Below the pieces are notes generated by a model. The model saw only the letters and a program-made list of their open reading frames with translations. It made no database searches and had not been told where the DNA came from. From Channallabes apus (lineage: Eukaryota > Chordata > Actinopteri > Siluriformes > Clariidae), in the NCBI GenBank assembly GCA_030522415.1, contig CM060130.1, forward strand, positions 21,340,965 to 21,404,964: a stretch of DNA of 64,000 bases, written 5' to 3'. This document shows, in pieces, positions 23,450-34,618 of the stretch (positions are counted from its first letter, which is position 1; the number at the start of each line of letters is the position of its first letter). Both the position numbers and the translations under genes were made by a program.

Positions 23450-24138
23450 CGGGGGTTTTGCTGAGGCTGTCTCTCCGTTGAAAGTCGGACCGGCCCCCTA
23501 TTCTCTTGGAGGGGGGGGTGCTTTCGTTGACTGCGGAGGTGCTGGTCCAGCTTTATCGCCAGTTCGATGCAGCCATCAAGGGATAATCCCGCATCGTGGC
23601 ATGCTAGTTCGAGCTGGAGATCGGGATGTAGTCCGTCTCTGAACCAGGCGAGTAAGCTTTTATCGCACCAGCCGTTCTCCGTGGCTAGGATTCTGAATTT
23701 TATGGCGTAATCCACGACCATTGATTTTCCCTGTTTCAGCCTCAGCAGTTGTTGTTCCCCCGTTTTACCATGGTCTGGATGGTCAAACACCGCGTGAAAA
23801 GCTTGGAGAAACCGCTCGTAGCTGGACGTGGCGCTCCCACCTGTGCTCCACACGGCTGTAGCCCAGTCCATTGCCGGCGCTGTTAGCTGTTGAATGACGA
23901 AGCTGACCTTCTTTCCATCAGGCAGATCAGGAAAGTCGGTCAGATAGAGCTCGCAGGCCAGGAGGAAAGGGGCGACTGACCTGTGGCGAGGTTCTGAACT
24001 CTGCATGCCAGGTCATTGACCGCTCTCGCCAGACCGTCAATCTGCCCCTGTTGTCTTCAGATGTAATCAAGAGACGGGAGTTCGTCTTCCGGGAGGGGCT
24101 CTCCTGCTGCATTCAGTAAGGTCTGTTCATCGGTCATG
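23446..24138 (-). pseudogene. Gypsy gag remnant
   Basis: The first Met lies at the LTR boundary (24136-24138) and reads MTDEQTLLNAAGEPLPEDEL before a TGA near 24060. After a frameshift the frame 23446-24006 gives a retrotransposon gag core: VAPFLLACELYLTDF, APAMDWATAVW, FLQAFHAVFDHPDHGK and DGLHPDLQLELACHD. Such proteins form the particle in which reverse transcription occurs. The zinc knuckle that often follows is not visible. Confidence 0.8.
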
Positions 24139-24679
24139 AATTGCATGCTGAGAGAGTGAACGCAGATGCAGGTTGAATGAAAATAGACTTTATTTCTCTC
24201 GAAGAGGTCAACATAAAACACGAAAAAAACACACCACAGGCTGGTTACTATGACAGGCTGAGTCTGCAGGCAGGCTGTCTGAAATCAAAGAACAAAAAGC
24301 AAACAGGGCTCGTCTATAACCTTGGGACGAAATAGGGAGCTGCTACTCCTACAGCCCAACCTTGACCTTGGGGAAGGTCTTCCTCACAAAAGAGCCTTGC
24401 CTGCAGATACTGCTCAGTCCTGGGAGAGAGATAAACATAAGACACACGTTAGAGTCAGACACAATGGTGGTGCACAACAGTGAACAGTTACGTGATACGG
24501 GTTTGACTGGAATAAATAGTGAGACACATGGGGTAGACACAGGTGAACTAGATTCGGTGCTAACAAGGTTACTGGGGGACAATACACAGGCAGACACACT
24601 AGGGGGAGACAAAGCAGCGGCTCAGTAAACCGGTGAGCCAGATCTTACTTCCCAGGGCTGAGGTGGCTCGGATGTGACA
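24132..24679 (-). repeat. Gypsy LTR (5' LTR in element orientation)
   Basis: 548 bp; the full-length form of the pair. Its 3' end in element orientation overlaps the presumed gag start codon, leaving no room for a tRNA-type primer site. Confidence 0.8.
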
Positions 24680-24719
24680 GAGTTTATTTCTCAGTATGTG
24701 AATCTGACAGGAGCGTTCT

Positions 24720-24975
24720 CTCCTAGTCCAATAATAATTGTTTGGATGGCTTCATACAGTAGGTGTATGTCCAGTCCTTTTGGGATTCAGTGTACAGAGC
24801 ACAGACTTGACCAAACACAACTCCTAAAGCTGCTGCATAGTCACCCAGACGCTCAAGCTCTACAGTCACCTCCAACACCACATCAAATTCATCAGCTTGT
24901 TCATGCTTCTCCTGTAGCTCCAAAAGTCCTACTGTCTCCCCTCTGACCCAACCCTTCACAGCAGAGCTCTGGTTA
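24720..24975 (-). pseudogene. Terminal exon of an unidentified multi-copy teleost gene family
   Basis: On the minus strand a pyrimidine-rich tract ending ttaaccag at about 24972-24990 precedes an open stretch of about 83 codons that ends in a TAG at 24720-24722. Visible features are GETVGLLELQEKHEQADEFD, then DVVLEVTVELERLGDYAAAL and GVVFGQVCALY, an alternating hydrophobic and acidic pattern. It resembles the C-terminal part of uncharacterised teleost proteins with many genomic copies, which I recognise by this leucine/glycine pattern but cannot name. The last residues (CMKPSKQLLLD) look degraded. No upstream exon is identified; the block at 25205-25800 lies in the right direction. Confidence 0.45.
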
Positions 24976-25204
24976 AAGAGAATAAGAAAAGTCTTGTAAA
25001 GACAGCGATGAATAAATTTCACAGAATATCTAGTTATGACCAAAATAAAAGATATTAATAAGGCTATATACCACCTTGACTAAGTATTGTTTCACGTTCT
25101 ATCAAATATCTTCATAGATTTGTAATAAAAGTATTAGCCCCACTCTGTATTAACATCTGTATTAAATTAACCGGGTATTTACTCAGTGTGTTTTTTATAC
25201 TAAT

Positions 25205-25800
25205 AAGTTAACTGATATAGCATTCGTAGATGAGCGTTAGCGAATCTGAGGACAATACTAGCACGTCAGTTTTTATATGCCTTAACGTACCGAGTTCTGA
25301 AGCACCACGACTGCTTAACTGTTTAACACTCCTGGATTTTTCTCCAACTTTTATTAGCTGAGCGCTCGTGTTCTGAAAGTTTTGAGGGAAAGAAGAGTGA
25401 CGTTAACTCCAGACTGTAAACAGTTCATTAAGTTCTCTAAAGTCATAACTGACCGCTGCTGTAGCTGCCAGTGATTTTCAAAAACCAAAAAAAAGTTTTT
25501 TTTTGTTTTTTTTAATGGCAAACTTACTCACTGTTTTTGCACCACGGCAGATAATTTTATCCGGACAGTTACAAGAGACGTATGTTAATTAAAAAGTAAA
25601 ATGAAGCCTTAATGTTATCTAAGCTCACCTCAGTAATGTCAGGTGCATCAGAATAGCGACAAGTGGACACCGGCCTCACGTCTATAACTCTAACTGTCTT
25701 AAATAACCTGTAAAATAACAGAAAAATAATTCAGTAATTATCTAGTTGGAGATTTTACAGTGAATAAAGTTACAATCTTTAGTTGAATGACACTCTTACA
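25205..25800 (+). repeat. Duplicated block shared with 56547-57215
   Basis: Starts with gcattcgtagatgagcgtta and continues for about 600 bp in close agreement with 56531-57215. On the minus strand near 25625-25710 a stretch ends in ctgag followed by gtgagc, a plausible splice donor that is also present in the second copy, so it could be an untranslated first exon. That reading is inference. The second copy is interrupted by the RTE element; this one is the empty site. Confidence 0.6.
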
Positions 25801-25959
25801 GCCTTTGCAGTCACTGCAGCATTAATTCAAAATACATAACTTTTTTATTCCAGGTCTCTATACCAGGTCTCTATTACACAAGCACAAAGCTGGAATTAGA
25901 GGAAAAAAAAGTTTACTTCTTTAATTTACAATTTGGTTTTAGAAATGAATATCGGAAAA

Positions 25960-25960
<1 letters not shown>

Positions 25961-26043
<83 letters not shown>
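25961..26043. repeat. (CA)n(TA)n microsatellite
   Basis: A short CA run followed by about 36 TA dinucleotides. Confidence 0.98.
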
Positions 26044-26044
<1 letters not shown>

Positions 26045-26046
<2 letters not shown>

Positions 26047-26585
26047 CAGTACAGGCCAAAAGTTTGGACACACCTTCACTCATTCAGTGTGTTTTCTTTA
26101 TTTTCAGGACCATTTACATTGTAGATTCTCACTGAAGGCATCAAAACCATGAATGAACACATGTGGAGTTTGTACTTTACAAAAAAATGTGAAATAACTG
26201 AAAACATGTTTTATATTCTAGTTTCTTCAAAATATCCCCCTTTGCTCTGATTACTGCTTTGCACACTCTTGGCATTCTCTCGATGAGCTTCAAGAGGTCG
26301 TCACCTGAAATGGTTTCCGACAGTCTTGAAGGAGTTCCCAGAGGTGTTTAGCACTTGTAGCCCCTTTGCCTTCACTCTGCGGTCCAGCTCACCCCAAACC
26401 ATCTCGACTGGGTTCAGGTCCGGTGACTGTGGAGACCTTTTTTTGTTAAGTACATAACTCCACATGTGTTCATTCATAGTTTTGATGCCTTCAGTGAGAA
26501 TCTACAATGTAAATGGTCCTGAAAGTAAAGAAAAGACATCGACAGATAGATGAGAAGGTGTGTCCAAACTTTTGCCCTGTACTGT
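26045..26585. mobile_element. Internally deleted Tc1-like element (MITE)
   Basis: Long imperfect terminal inverted repeats: the left end reads cagtacaggccaaaagtttg and the right end is its inverse near 26560-26584. Subterminal stretches (tgtagattctcactgaaggc near 26120 and its inverse near 26495) pair as well. The interior retains only a short transposase-like remnant (minus-strand PRWFGVS-type words near 26370). Flanking TA-rich sequence suits Tc1 insertion. Confidence 0.8.
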
Positions 26586-26751
26586 GTATGTGTGTGTGTA
26601 TATATATATTATATTACAGTATAATGTGTGCAGGACAAATTTCAAACATACTCACATAGACACACCAGTTCATCGGATAGAGACTCACTCTTACACAAGT
26701 GTGTGCACACGCATGCACACATACAAACACCAAATGAAAGATGCTTTATGT

Positions 26752-26788
<37 letters not shown>
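26752..26788. repeat. (CA)n microsatellite
   Basis: About 18 CA dinucleotides. Confidence 0.97.
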
Positions 26789-26790
<2 letters not shown>

Positions 26791-27088
26791 AATGTGTAAT
26801 AAACAGTACACTCGCGCATGGATGTTGACGATACGAGTGATACACAGAGACCAGCCATGGGAGACGATTACCCACAATTCCGCAGCACAATGTATATTAT
26901 CACAATGCTACATTATACAGATTTACTGTGTGTGATGACTGATTGTTGTCTAGTTTTCCTCTTTTTTATTAAGACACACATCAGCTGTGTTTTAACCAGA
27001 GTAACAGTTACTTTCACATTTTCACATGAAACAATTCACATTTATAATCATGTATTAAATCTTCACTCTCTATTATTTACTTTCACAG

Positions 27089-27098
27089 AAACTAAAGG
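27089..27098 (+). other. Candidate 10-nt microexon, U1 (AAACTAAAGG)
   Basis: Preceded by a pyrimidine-rich tract ending tttactttcacag and followed by gtgagtataaag, both strong splice signals. Read in phase 0 it gives Lys-Leu-Lys plus one base. The same 10 nt occur in U2; U3/U5 and U4 carry different 10-mers in the same frame of flanking sequence. Confidence 0.5.
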
Positions 27099-27310
27099 GT
27101 GAGTATAAAGTCTTTTCTCTGATAGTGATGTGTTGATGCTGCATGAATAATATATTTATTGTGCAGATGAAATAGATTGGACTGTGCTGTGTGTTCAGAC
27201 TGCAATAGCACATAGATATATGAGCATCATGAGCATAGTGTAGTGAACACAACAGACTGTGATCGCTGGCAGAACATTCATCATGCTGTTGTCTAGTTTA
27301 TCATTAGTGT

Positions 27311-27312
<2 letters not shown>

Positions 27313-27349
<37 letters not shown>
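27313..27349. repeat. (CA)n microsatellite in U1
   Basis: Equivalent CA runs occur at the same place in U2, U3 and U5. Confidence 0.97.
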
Positions 27350-27351
<2 letters not shown>

Positions 27352-27503
27352 ATGCTGAAAGTTAGAGATCAAAGGCACAGATAGAAAAGTAGAAAAGACG
27401 AGTAAAGAGCTCGAGGAGAGAGAAACTTTCATACAGAAGAGCTTGTGACAGAAACAGATGAATAAAGCTCAGTTTAGACGTCTTCACTCTCGTCGTTTCT
27501 CAG

Positions 27504-27549
27504 ACTCGTGTCTTTAATGAACTCTATGATGAGACTCTCGAACTGAACA
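27504..27549 (+). other. Candidate 46-nt exon, U1
   Basis: Bordered by cgtttctcag and gtgagtag. Only one frame is open; it reads TRVFNELYDETLELN plus one base (phase 0 to 1). The segment is identical in U2 and U3 and deleted from U4 and U5. I do not recognise the peptide; it is acidic and contains one tyrosine. Confidence 0.5.
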
Positions 27550-27839
27550 GTGAGTAGAAATGAACAGAAGTGTTTTTATTTTCAACAGTTAATCACAGAT
27601 ATGTTACTGCACTGAGAAAACACACTGCATGAAGTATTTCACTGTCTAAATATAAACTATTTATACTGACTGTGTATCTATTGTTATATTTAATAAAAAG
27701 TGTTACAACTGGAGCTGAACATGTTTGTACTGAAAGCACAGAGTGAAGTTTGTTCAGCAGATATTCTGACTGTAAATCAGAAGTTTTTCTCTTTATATTT
27801 TATCTAACATTACATTTCTCTCTCTGTTGTTTTAAATGA

Positions 27840-27853
27840 CACCTTCAGCACCG
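27840..27853 (+). other. Candidate 14-nt exon, U1, acceptor altered
   Basis: caccttcagcaccg followed by gtaagtaaataa. The two bases before it are GA where the U4 copy has AG, so the normal acceptor is lost. The internal ttcag at 27844-27848 could act instead, giving a 5-nt exon in the same frame. Confidence 0.35.
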
Positions 27854-28282
27854 GTAAGTAAATAACTCGACTTCACACTAATGATAAACACTGATATTTT
27901 ATACATTTATCATGTGTATCAGATTTTAATTCAGGAATCAAACAGAAAGATAAAAACATGTTCAGATGATGTTTATGTGAAGGACTCTGATCAGTAAGTG
28001 AGATTTCGTTTTCGTCAGTCAGCTTCTTACCCACAATGCACCTGTGTGTAACCCCACTCTACTGCAATAATGCAGAGATTTTCACAAATTTAAAATCTAA
28101 CACCCCGATTCCACTGAGCCGAATTTGCTCTTGAATATAAACCCATGCAAATTCGTTACGACTTCTGGAGAGCTCAGTCGAGGTAACGGCTCCTTACAGC
28201 CTCTTTTGTGCTCTGTGTGAATTCTGACATGGAGTGTGGATTGGAGCGTTTTTAAAAAATTTATTGCCCTTCCGATAGTTGT

Positions 28283-28480
28283 TGCTGTTGGTCTTTCGTT
28301 TGCTCCTGACAAGGGGTCGCCACAGAGGAATATCCAGTCCGCACAACAACTTGGCACAGGTTTTATGCCGGATGACCTTCCTGACGCAACCCTCCCATTT
28401 TATCCGGGCTTGGGACCAGCACTGCATCCAGTTGCTGGGGGGTTTGGGTACTGGCACCTGCCACTGAGCCACCAGTAAGG
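28283..28480 (-). mobile_element. RTE-derived non-autonomous element (SINE-like)
   Basis: On the minus strand it joins sequence like the 5' end of the RTE LINE at 53361 (gggagggttgcgtcaggaag and catccggcataaaacc) to sequence like its 3' end (tgtggcgaccccttg followed by a cgaaagacc tail). It is thus a short element made of the two RTE ends, likely moved by RTE machinery. Confidence 0.7.
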
Positions 28481-28891
28481 CATCATTAATGCCTTGGTAT
28501 CTATTTTTAAGCGCCATTGTCGAGTCAATATTGATTTTAAGTGCATTTATGGAGCCCTTATCAGTTTTATCAGCTCATTATTTGTTTGACAAAAAAACTC
28601 TTATATTGAAGTAATGCCAAAATTTTAAAAGGGATATTTTAAGGAAAACAGTGATGTAAGATGTCAGAATCTTGTTTCAGGCTGTTTTTTTTTTTTTTAC
28701 ATAATAATCATCATACTTTTTTGCTGTTTTTTTTCCAGCGTTAAATAATTATTTGACCACGAATGGCTGGAATGTGGGTGTGAATTTATGACTGAAATAA
28801 AACTGCTCATATTGGTGCACACTTTCACTTTGTAAAAGGCAGTGTTTGTTTAGCGAGAACATTTGTGGTATATTGATTTCTGTTTCTATTA
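28481..28891 (+). repeat. Unit U1 sequence between SINE-like element and transposon
   Basis: Agrees with U0 at 6530-6800 and U3 at 52320-52380 (gggatattttaaggaaaaca word). A/T-rich; no gene seen. Confidence 0.65.
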
Positions 28892-30464
28892 CAGTTTTTC
28901 TCAAATGCTAAAACACATTTCACAAATGTTTCCTCCATGTTCCCCAATGTCTAAACACAATACCCTTTTCTAAAGTTACTGTACATAAACACAACCACAC
29001 CTTCTCACTTCAAAACTCAAACTTTCAGACCAAAAGAGCAGCTCAAAGCTTTCAAAAATATAAACACTATATACATCATTACACACTACAGCAAAACAAT
29101 TGAAAACACAATGCTCAATTTGTGAGAAGGTTCTTTGTTTCACAACTGCCAATGCATATTTTTAGAAACTTTACAGTAACGGATCTTCTTAGATCTCTGC
29201 AGAGGATTAGGCCTTTAGATTTGTGAGTTTCATATGAAGAGTATAAATCTATAGAAAATTCTGCATGTACACTACTGTAACACAACTCAATGCAAAAACA
29301 GAATCTATTGCACACAACAGTACTCTTGAAAACACGCGGGAAAAACGCCCTGGAATGGCGAATCCATCCTTGGAAGGCCTCCACTCGCAGGTCAACACAG
29401 GCCAGCTCCATTGCCCTTAGGAGGTTCTGTCTAGTGTACTGTATGGTTGTCTTTCATAAACCTTCCATCTCCACGATGAGAAGAACTCCTCTATAGAGTT
29501 CAGGAAAGGGGAGTAGGGTGGCAGACAGACGTTTAAAAAGTGGTTACTCTTGGTGGTGATAGCACATGATTTGGTTTGTTCTGTGGAAGCGGACATTGTC
29601 GCAAATGATCACATAAATGTGATTTGCGGGCCCAGGATGTTGGTGTTGGCGGTCCAGGAGGATGTATTTTAGCTCCTCTGGGAAGGTGAGGAGATGTTGG
29701 GTGTTTTAAAACCCAAAGACAACATGCGGGTGGACAAGCCCGTCCGAACCCATGGCCACACAATGAGTAATATTACCCCCCTGTTGGCCAGGAACCTCAG
29801 TGATGGCTCTTTGACCAATGATGTTACGGCCTCTTTGCCTTCGTTTCTGCAGGTTGAAGCCAGCCTCATCCAGGAAGAGGTACTCATGAGGTCTGGCCAT
29901 CATGTCCAACTGTAATATCCTCTATGAAAATGTGAAAGTGAACAGGTGTTCAGAACAACAGTCAATCAGGTAGCACAGTATTGTCCAGAAGTAGGCCACT
30001 GAGCAACACAGTATGTGCACTAAATATACTGTGAACATGGATGTATACTTACTTGCACATACTCATAATGTAGTTCTTTGTGTTGCGCAGAGTTGCGCTC
30101 AAAGGGAACCCTATACAGGTCATTCTCAAAAAATTAGCATATTGTGATAAAGTTTATTATTTTCTGTAATGTACTGATAAACATTAGACTTTCATATATT
30201 TTAGATTCATTACACACAACTGAAGTAGTTCAAGCCTTTTATTGCTTTAATATTGATGATTGTGGCATACAGCTCATGAAAACCCAAAATCCCGATATCA
30301 AAAAATTAGCATATCATGAAAAGGTTCTCTAAACGAGCTATTAACCTAATCATCTGAATCAACTCATTAACTCTAAACACCTGCAAAAGATTCCTGAGGC
30401 TTTTAAAAACTCCCAGCCTGGTTCATTACTCAAGCCGACCTGACTGCTGTCCAGAAGGCCATCA

Positions 30465-31177
30465 TTGACACCCTCAAGCAAGACAACCTCAAGTAAGACA
30501 CAGAAAGACATTTCTGAACGAATAGGCTGTTCCCAGAGTGCTGTATCAAGGCACCTCAGTGGGAAGTCTGTGGGAAGGAAAAAGTGTGGCAGAAAGCGCT
30601 GCACAACGAGAAGAGGTGACCGGGCCCTGAGGAAGATTGTGGAGAAGGACCGATTCCAGACCTTGGGGGACCTGCGGAAGCAGTGGACTGAGTCTGGAGT
30701 AGAAACATCCAGAGCCACCGTGTACAGGTGTGTGCAGGAAATGGGCTACAGGCTGCAAATTTTGCATGTCATTCGGAAATCAAGGTGCCAGAGTCTGGAG
30801 GAAGACTGGGGAGAGGGAAATGCCAAAATGCCTGAAGGCCAGTGTCAAGTACCCACAGTCAGTGATGGTCTGGGGTGCCATATCAGCTGCTGGTGTTGGT
30901 CCACTGTGTTTTATCAAGAGCAGCTAGCTATCAGGAGATTGTGGAGCACTTCATGCTTCCATCTGCTGAAAAGCTTTATGGAGATGAAGACCTGGCACCT
31001 GCTCACAGTGCCAAAACCACTGGTAAATGGTTTACTGACCATGGTATTACTGTGCTCAATTGGCCTGCCAACTCTCCTGACCTGAACCCCATAGAGAATC
31101 TGTGGGATATTGTGAAGAGAAAGTTGAGAGACACAAGAATCTGCAAAAGGATTCCCGACCAAGTATTGAGTGCATAA
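30465..31177 (+). pseudogene. Tc1 transposase, deleted and frameshifted
   Basis: The N-terminal paired-type DNA-binding region is clear at 30480-30750 (ISERIGCSQSAVSRHLSGK, GRKRCTTRRGDRAL and SRATVYRCVQEMGYRLQ). Next to it, near 30757, the sequence jumps from YRLQ to FCMSFGNQGARVWRK. The block with the first catalytic Asp (FSDES-type) is therefore deleted. The C-terminal part at 30985-31177 keeps DLAPAHSAKTT and the NSPDLNPIENLWD motif with the catalytic Glu. Several frameshifts occur. The element could only move if helped in trans. Confidence 0.88.
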
Positions 31178-31404
31178 CTGAACATAATTATTTGAAGGTT
31201 GACTTTTTTTTGTATTAAAAACACTTTTCTTTTATTGGTCGGATGAAATGTGCACATTTTTTGAGATGGGGATTTTGGGTTTTCATGAGCTGTATGCCAG
31301 AATCATCAATATTAAAACAATAAAAGGCTTGAACTACTTCAGTTATGTAAGGGACTACCCCTAGAGGGCACTGTGGCTGTGTTTTGTAGTTTTTTTATTA
31401 TAAG

Positions 31405-31512
31405 ACCCAGTTTCCCAGAAGGCACCTCGGTCAGGTGATGATGAAGTTTCACCTGTGCCGAGGTGGCTCATTAGTACTCTTATAAAAAGCTGTTAGTTCT
31501 GGGAAACTGGGT
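31405..31512. repeat. Nested inverted repeat
   Basis: acccagtttcccagaa (31405-31420) pairs perfectly with ttctgggaaactgggt (31497-31512). Inside, cacctcgg/ccgaggtg and caggtga/tcacctg pair as well. A TATAAAA box lies at 31481-31487 within the loop side. Confidence 0.85.
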
Positions 31513-31636
31513 CGAGCATTATTAGTGTCTAGTGGGCTTTTGTTTTGTTTGAATTCAGTTTGTGTTAGACTGTCTCTGATAACTTGTTTTCTGTGTGAAT
31601 GTAGTTATGTGTTTCTTTGATTTTAATTTTTTTTTT

Positions 31637-34222
31637 CAATTCAATTCAATTTTATTTATATAGCGCTTTTAACAATGGTCATTGTCTCAAAGCAGCTTCA
31701 CAAAAATTTAAGAAATTTAACAAAAAATTATAATAATAATAATAATAATAATAATTATAGAAAAGAAAATAATTGGAAGTGTGGATGTGTGAGAAAAATT
31801 TGCAGATAATAATAATGAGACGAATGAATGAAATTTCTCTGATGAGCAAGCCAAGGGTGACGGCGACGGTGGCAAGGAAAAACTCCCTGAGATGGCATTA
31901 GGAAGAAACCTTGAGAGGAACCAGACTCAACAGGGAACCCATTCTCATTTGGGCGATAACAGATAGAAATGATATAACATCATGTGTGTTGTGCAGGTGA
32001 AAATTCAATATGACAGAAATTATTTAAATTGACATGAAGACCAGTTCAGCATAGGGACGAGTCAGTAGGTGCAGAGGGCAGATGAGGTCTGGATCACTGG
32101 AAGCACAGGAGCAGCATGTGTAGCGCCAACCATCATAAAGCTGAATCCAGCTGGAGCTGGTCCTTCTCTGGATGCCTCAGGAACCTCGCAGGGTCGGCCT
32201 TTGTCTACTGAAGCTGGCAAAATCTCCCGATGCCTCGGGATGGGTAGAGAAATACAGAACAGATGGGGAGAATTAGCGTAGTTGCCATTCGGTATAGGTG
32301 TACTGGAGTATGAGATTATGGGATGAGATACGTGTATGCCAGATTAAAAAGATGCGTCTTGAGTCTACTTTTGAACTGAGAAACCGTGTCTGCTCCCCGA
32401 ACACTGTCTGGAAGGCTATTCCAAAGCTTTGGAGCTAAATATGTAAAAGCCCTACCCCCTTTTGTAGATTTTGAAATTCTGGGAAAAAGTCCGGAGCTTT
32501 GTGATCTTAAGGCGCGTGGTGGATTGTAGCGCATCAGAAGACTGGTTAGGTATGTGGGAGCTAAACCATTTAAGGCCTTGTATGTAAGTAATACTATTTT
32601 GTAATTTATTCTAAACTGAACAGGTAGCCAGTGCAGGGATGATAATATTGGGGTTATATGATCATACTTTCTGGATCTAGTGAGAACCCTGGCAGCTGCA
32701 TTTTGGATTAACTGAAGCTTGTTTATTGAGGATGCAGGACAACCACCTAGTAATGCATTACAATAGTCCAGTCTGGAGGTCATGAATGCATGAACTAGCT
32801 TTTCTGCATCAGATACGGATAAGATGTTCCTAAGTTTAGCAATATTTCGAAGATGGAAAAAGGCTGTTTTTGTGATATTTGAAATGTGATTTTCAAAAGA
32901 CAAGTTACTGTCTAATATTACGCCCAGGTCTTTTACTGCTGAGCTGGTAGTAACAGTACATCCTTCTAAGCGCAGGCTGAATTGTGAAAGCCGTTGTGTG
33001 CTGGTTTTTGGGCCAATAAGTAATATCTCTGTCTTATCTGAATTTAATAAAAGAAAGCTATTGGTCATCCAATCTTTTATGTCCTGGACACACTCAGTTA
33101 ATCTAGACAACTTAGGTATTTCGTCTGGTGTGGTTGAGATATATAATTGGGTATCATCAGCATAACAATGGAAACTAATCCCATGTCTTCTAATGATGTT
33201 ACCCAAGGGAAGCATGTATATTGAGAACAACAGAGGTCCTAAAACTGACCCTTGTGGGACCCCATATTTCACTGGCATTACACCAGACGGTTCTCCATTT
33301 AGATCTACAAAATGGTAGCGATCAGACAGGTAAGATCTAAACCATTTTAATGCCTGTCCCTGAATACCTATATAATTTTGTAAGCGATCTATGAGAATAT
33401 TATGATCTATAGTGTCGAATGCAGCACTAAGATCGAGCAGGACTAACAATGAGATGCAGCCTTGGTCTGAAGCTAAAAACAAGTCGTTTGTAATCTTAAC
33501 TAGTGCAGTTTCTGTGCTATGATGGGGCCTGAAACCTGACTGAAATTCTTCAAGGATGTAGTTTTCCTGCAAGAATGTGCAAATTTGAGCTGATACTACT
33601 TTTTCTAGTATTTTTGATATGAACGGGAGGTTTGAAATCGGTCTGTAATTTGTTATTTCATTCGCGTCCAAATTAGATTTTTTAAGAAGCGGCTTAATAA
33701 CTGCTACCTTGAAAGGTTTAGGGACGTGACCTAGATGTAATGAAGAATTAATAATGTTTAGAAGTGGCTCTCCAACCGTAAGCATCACTTCTTTTAAAAA
33801 TCTGGTTGGGATTGGGTCTAACAGGCACGCTGTTGATTTAGCCGAGGTGATAAGTTTATACAGCTCTTCCTGTCCTATACCTGTAAAGCAGTGAAAATCT
33901 AAATGTGAAGCTATAGCCTGAACTGGATCGTGAGATACTATTAGAGGTTGAACCTCCATTATTTTCTTCCTGATATTATTGATTTTTTCATTAAAGAAGT
34001 CCATAAAGTCTTCACTTCTTAACTGTGATGGGATACTCTCTGCAGGCATCTTAGGTTTTGTTAGGCGAGCCACTGTACTAAATAAGAACCTGGGATTGTT
34101 TTGGTTTCTTGCTATCAGTTGGCTAAGATGCTCGGTCCTAGCAGTTTTTAGAGCCTGTCTATAGCTGCACATACTGTCTTTATACGCAATTCGAAAAACT
34201 TCTAATTTTACCCTTAGTTTAT
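31637..34222 (-). mobile_element. 5'-truncated L2 LINE
   Basis: The 3' tail (caattcaattcaattttat) is at 31637, then a 0.68 kb 3' UTR that mirrors 12731-13521, then an open ORF. The 5' truncation is near 34222, downstream of the endonuclease domain. Confidence 0.9.
32316..34172 (-). CDS. L2 ORF2 fragment: linker and reverse transcriptase, open
   Basis: 619 codons including the stop, without interruption, and the frame stays open upstream to about 34220. A linker of about 200 residues ([17 protein letters not shown]) precedes RT motifs [51 protein letters not shown] and the intact catalytic [10 protein letters not shown]. The C-terminus ends [10 protein letters not shown]. The endonuclease is absent, so the Met at 34172 is only the first in frame, not a real start. 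The polymerase residues are intact, suggesting a recent insertion. Confidence 0.9.
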   Translation of the reverse strand: MCSYRQALKTARTEHLSQLIARNQNNPRFLFSTVARLTKPKMPAESIPSQLRSEDFMDFFNEKINNIRKKIMEVQPLIVSHDPVQAIASHLDFHCFTGIGQEELYKLITSAKSTACLLDPIPTRFLKEVMLTVGEPLLNIINSSLHLGHVPKPFKVAVIKPLLKKSNLDANEITNYRPISNLPFISKILEKVVSAQICTFLQENYILEEFQSGFRPHHSTETALVKITNDLFLASDQGCISLLVLLDLSAAFDTIDHNILIDRLQNYIGIQGQALKWFRSYLSDRYHFVDLNGEPSGVMPVKYGVPQGSVLGPLLFSIYMLPLGNIIRRHGISFHCYADDTQLYISTTPDEIPKLSRLTECVQDIKDWMTNSFLLLNSDKTEILLIGPKTSTQRLSQFSLRLEGCTVTTSSAVKDLGVILDSNLSFENHISNITKTAFFHLRNIAKLRNILSVSDAEKLVHAFMTSRLDYCNALLGGCPASSINKLQLIQNAAARVLTRSRKYDHITPILSSLHWLPVQFRINYKIVLLTYKALNGLAPTYLTSLLMRYNPPRALRSQSSGLFPRISKSTKGGRAFTYLAPKLWNSLPDSVRGADTVSQFKSRLKTHLFNLAYTYLIP

Positions 34223-34618
34223 GAGTCTGGTGCTTGTGATTGTTGTCCCCGTGTTTCTAGTGTCTCTATCTGGTCTTTTGTGTCTCTCCCCATTTTCTAG
34301 TGTCCTTCCCCGGTCTCTGGAGTCTCTCCCGGTCTTTAACCTAAGCTCGACTCCTGGGTATGCTCTACGAGTGTGTATGAGGTGTGTGTGGGTGTATGCA
34401 TGATGTGCTTAGGTGAGTATGGGTGTGTATGATAAGCAGGTGTGTGAGTGTCTGTTCTGTGTGTGTGTGTGTGTGTGTGTGTAGTGCCGGTCTTAGGAGC
34501 GTAGGTGTGTGTATGTAGTGCCGCTCATCGGAGCGTGGTTTACGTGTGGGTGTATGTATGATGTGCTTAGGTGAGTATGGGTGTGTATGATAAGCAGGTG
34601 TGTGAGTGTATGTTATGC
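34223..34618. repeat. GT-rich low-complexity region
   Basis: Repeated gtctct words (34255-34340), then gtgtgtatgataagcaggtg words occurring twice (34421 and 34580), with a pure GT run near 34461-34482. No coding signal. Confidence 0.7.

Larger units (their letters stand above)
20191..24679 (-). mobile_element. Ty3/Gypsy chromovirus retrotransposon, defective
   Basis: LTRs at 20191-20531 and 24132-24679 have TGTCA...TGACA-type ends. Read on the minus strand the order is gag, protease, reverse transcriptase, RNase H, integrase, chromodomain, the order of Ty3/Gypsy chromoviruses of the fish Tf1/sushi type. Every domain is recognisable, but frameshifts and stops separate them. The 3' LTR (20191-20531) lacks about 200 bp present in the other. 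The LTRs differ at many positions, so this insertion is older than the ERV. Confidence 0.9.
26905..28257 (+). repeat. Duplicated host unit U1, core
   Basis: From cacaatgctacattatacag at 26905 to gtggattggagcg near 28250. It contains the 10-nt, 46-nt and 14-nt splice-bordered segments, a CA repeat (27313-27349) and the downstream block that also opens the window. Intron-like sequence is as conserved as the segments among U1, U2 and U3. Confidence 0.85.

Noticed and set aside
25933..26124. ORF with repeating Tyr-Ile
   Set aside because: Translation of the TA microsatellite.
27060..27110. Immunoglobulin D-segment-like arrangement (10-mer between signals)
   Set aside because: The borders are cacag and gtgagtataaag, which fit splice sites. 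No heptamer/nonamer pair with 12 or 23 spacing is present on either side.
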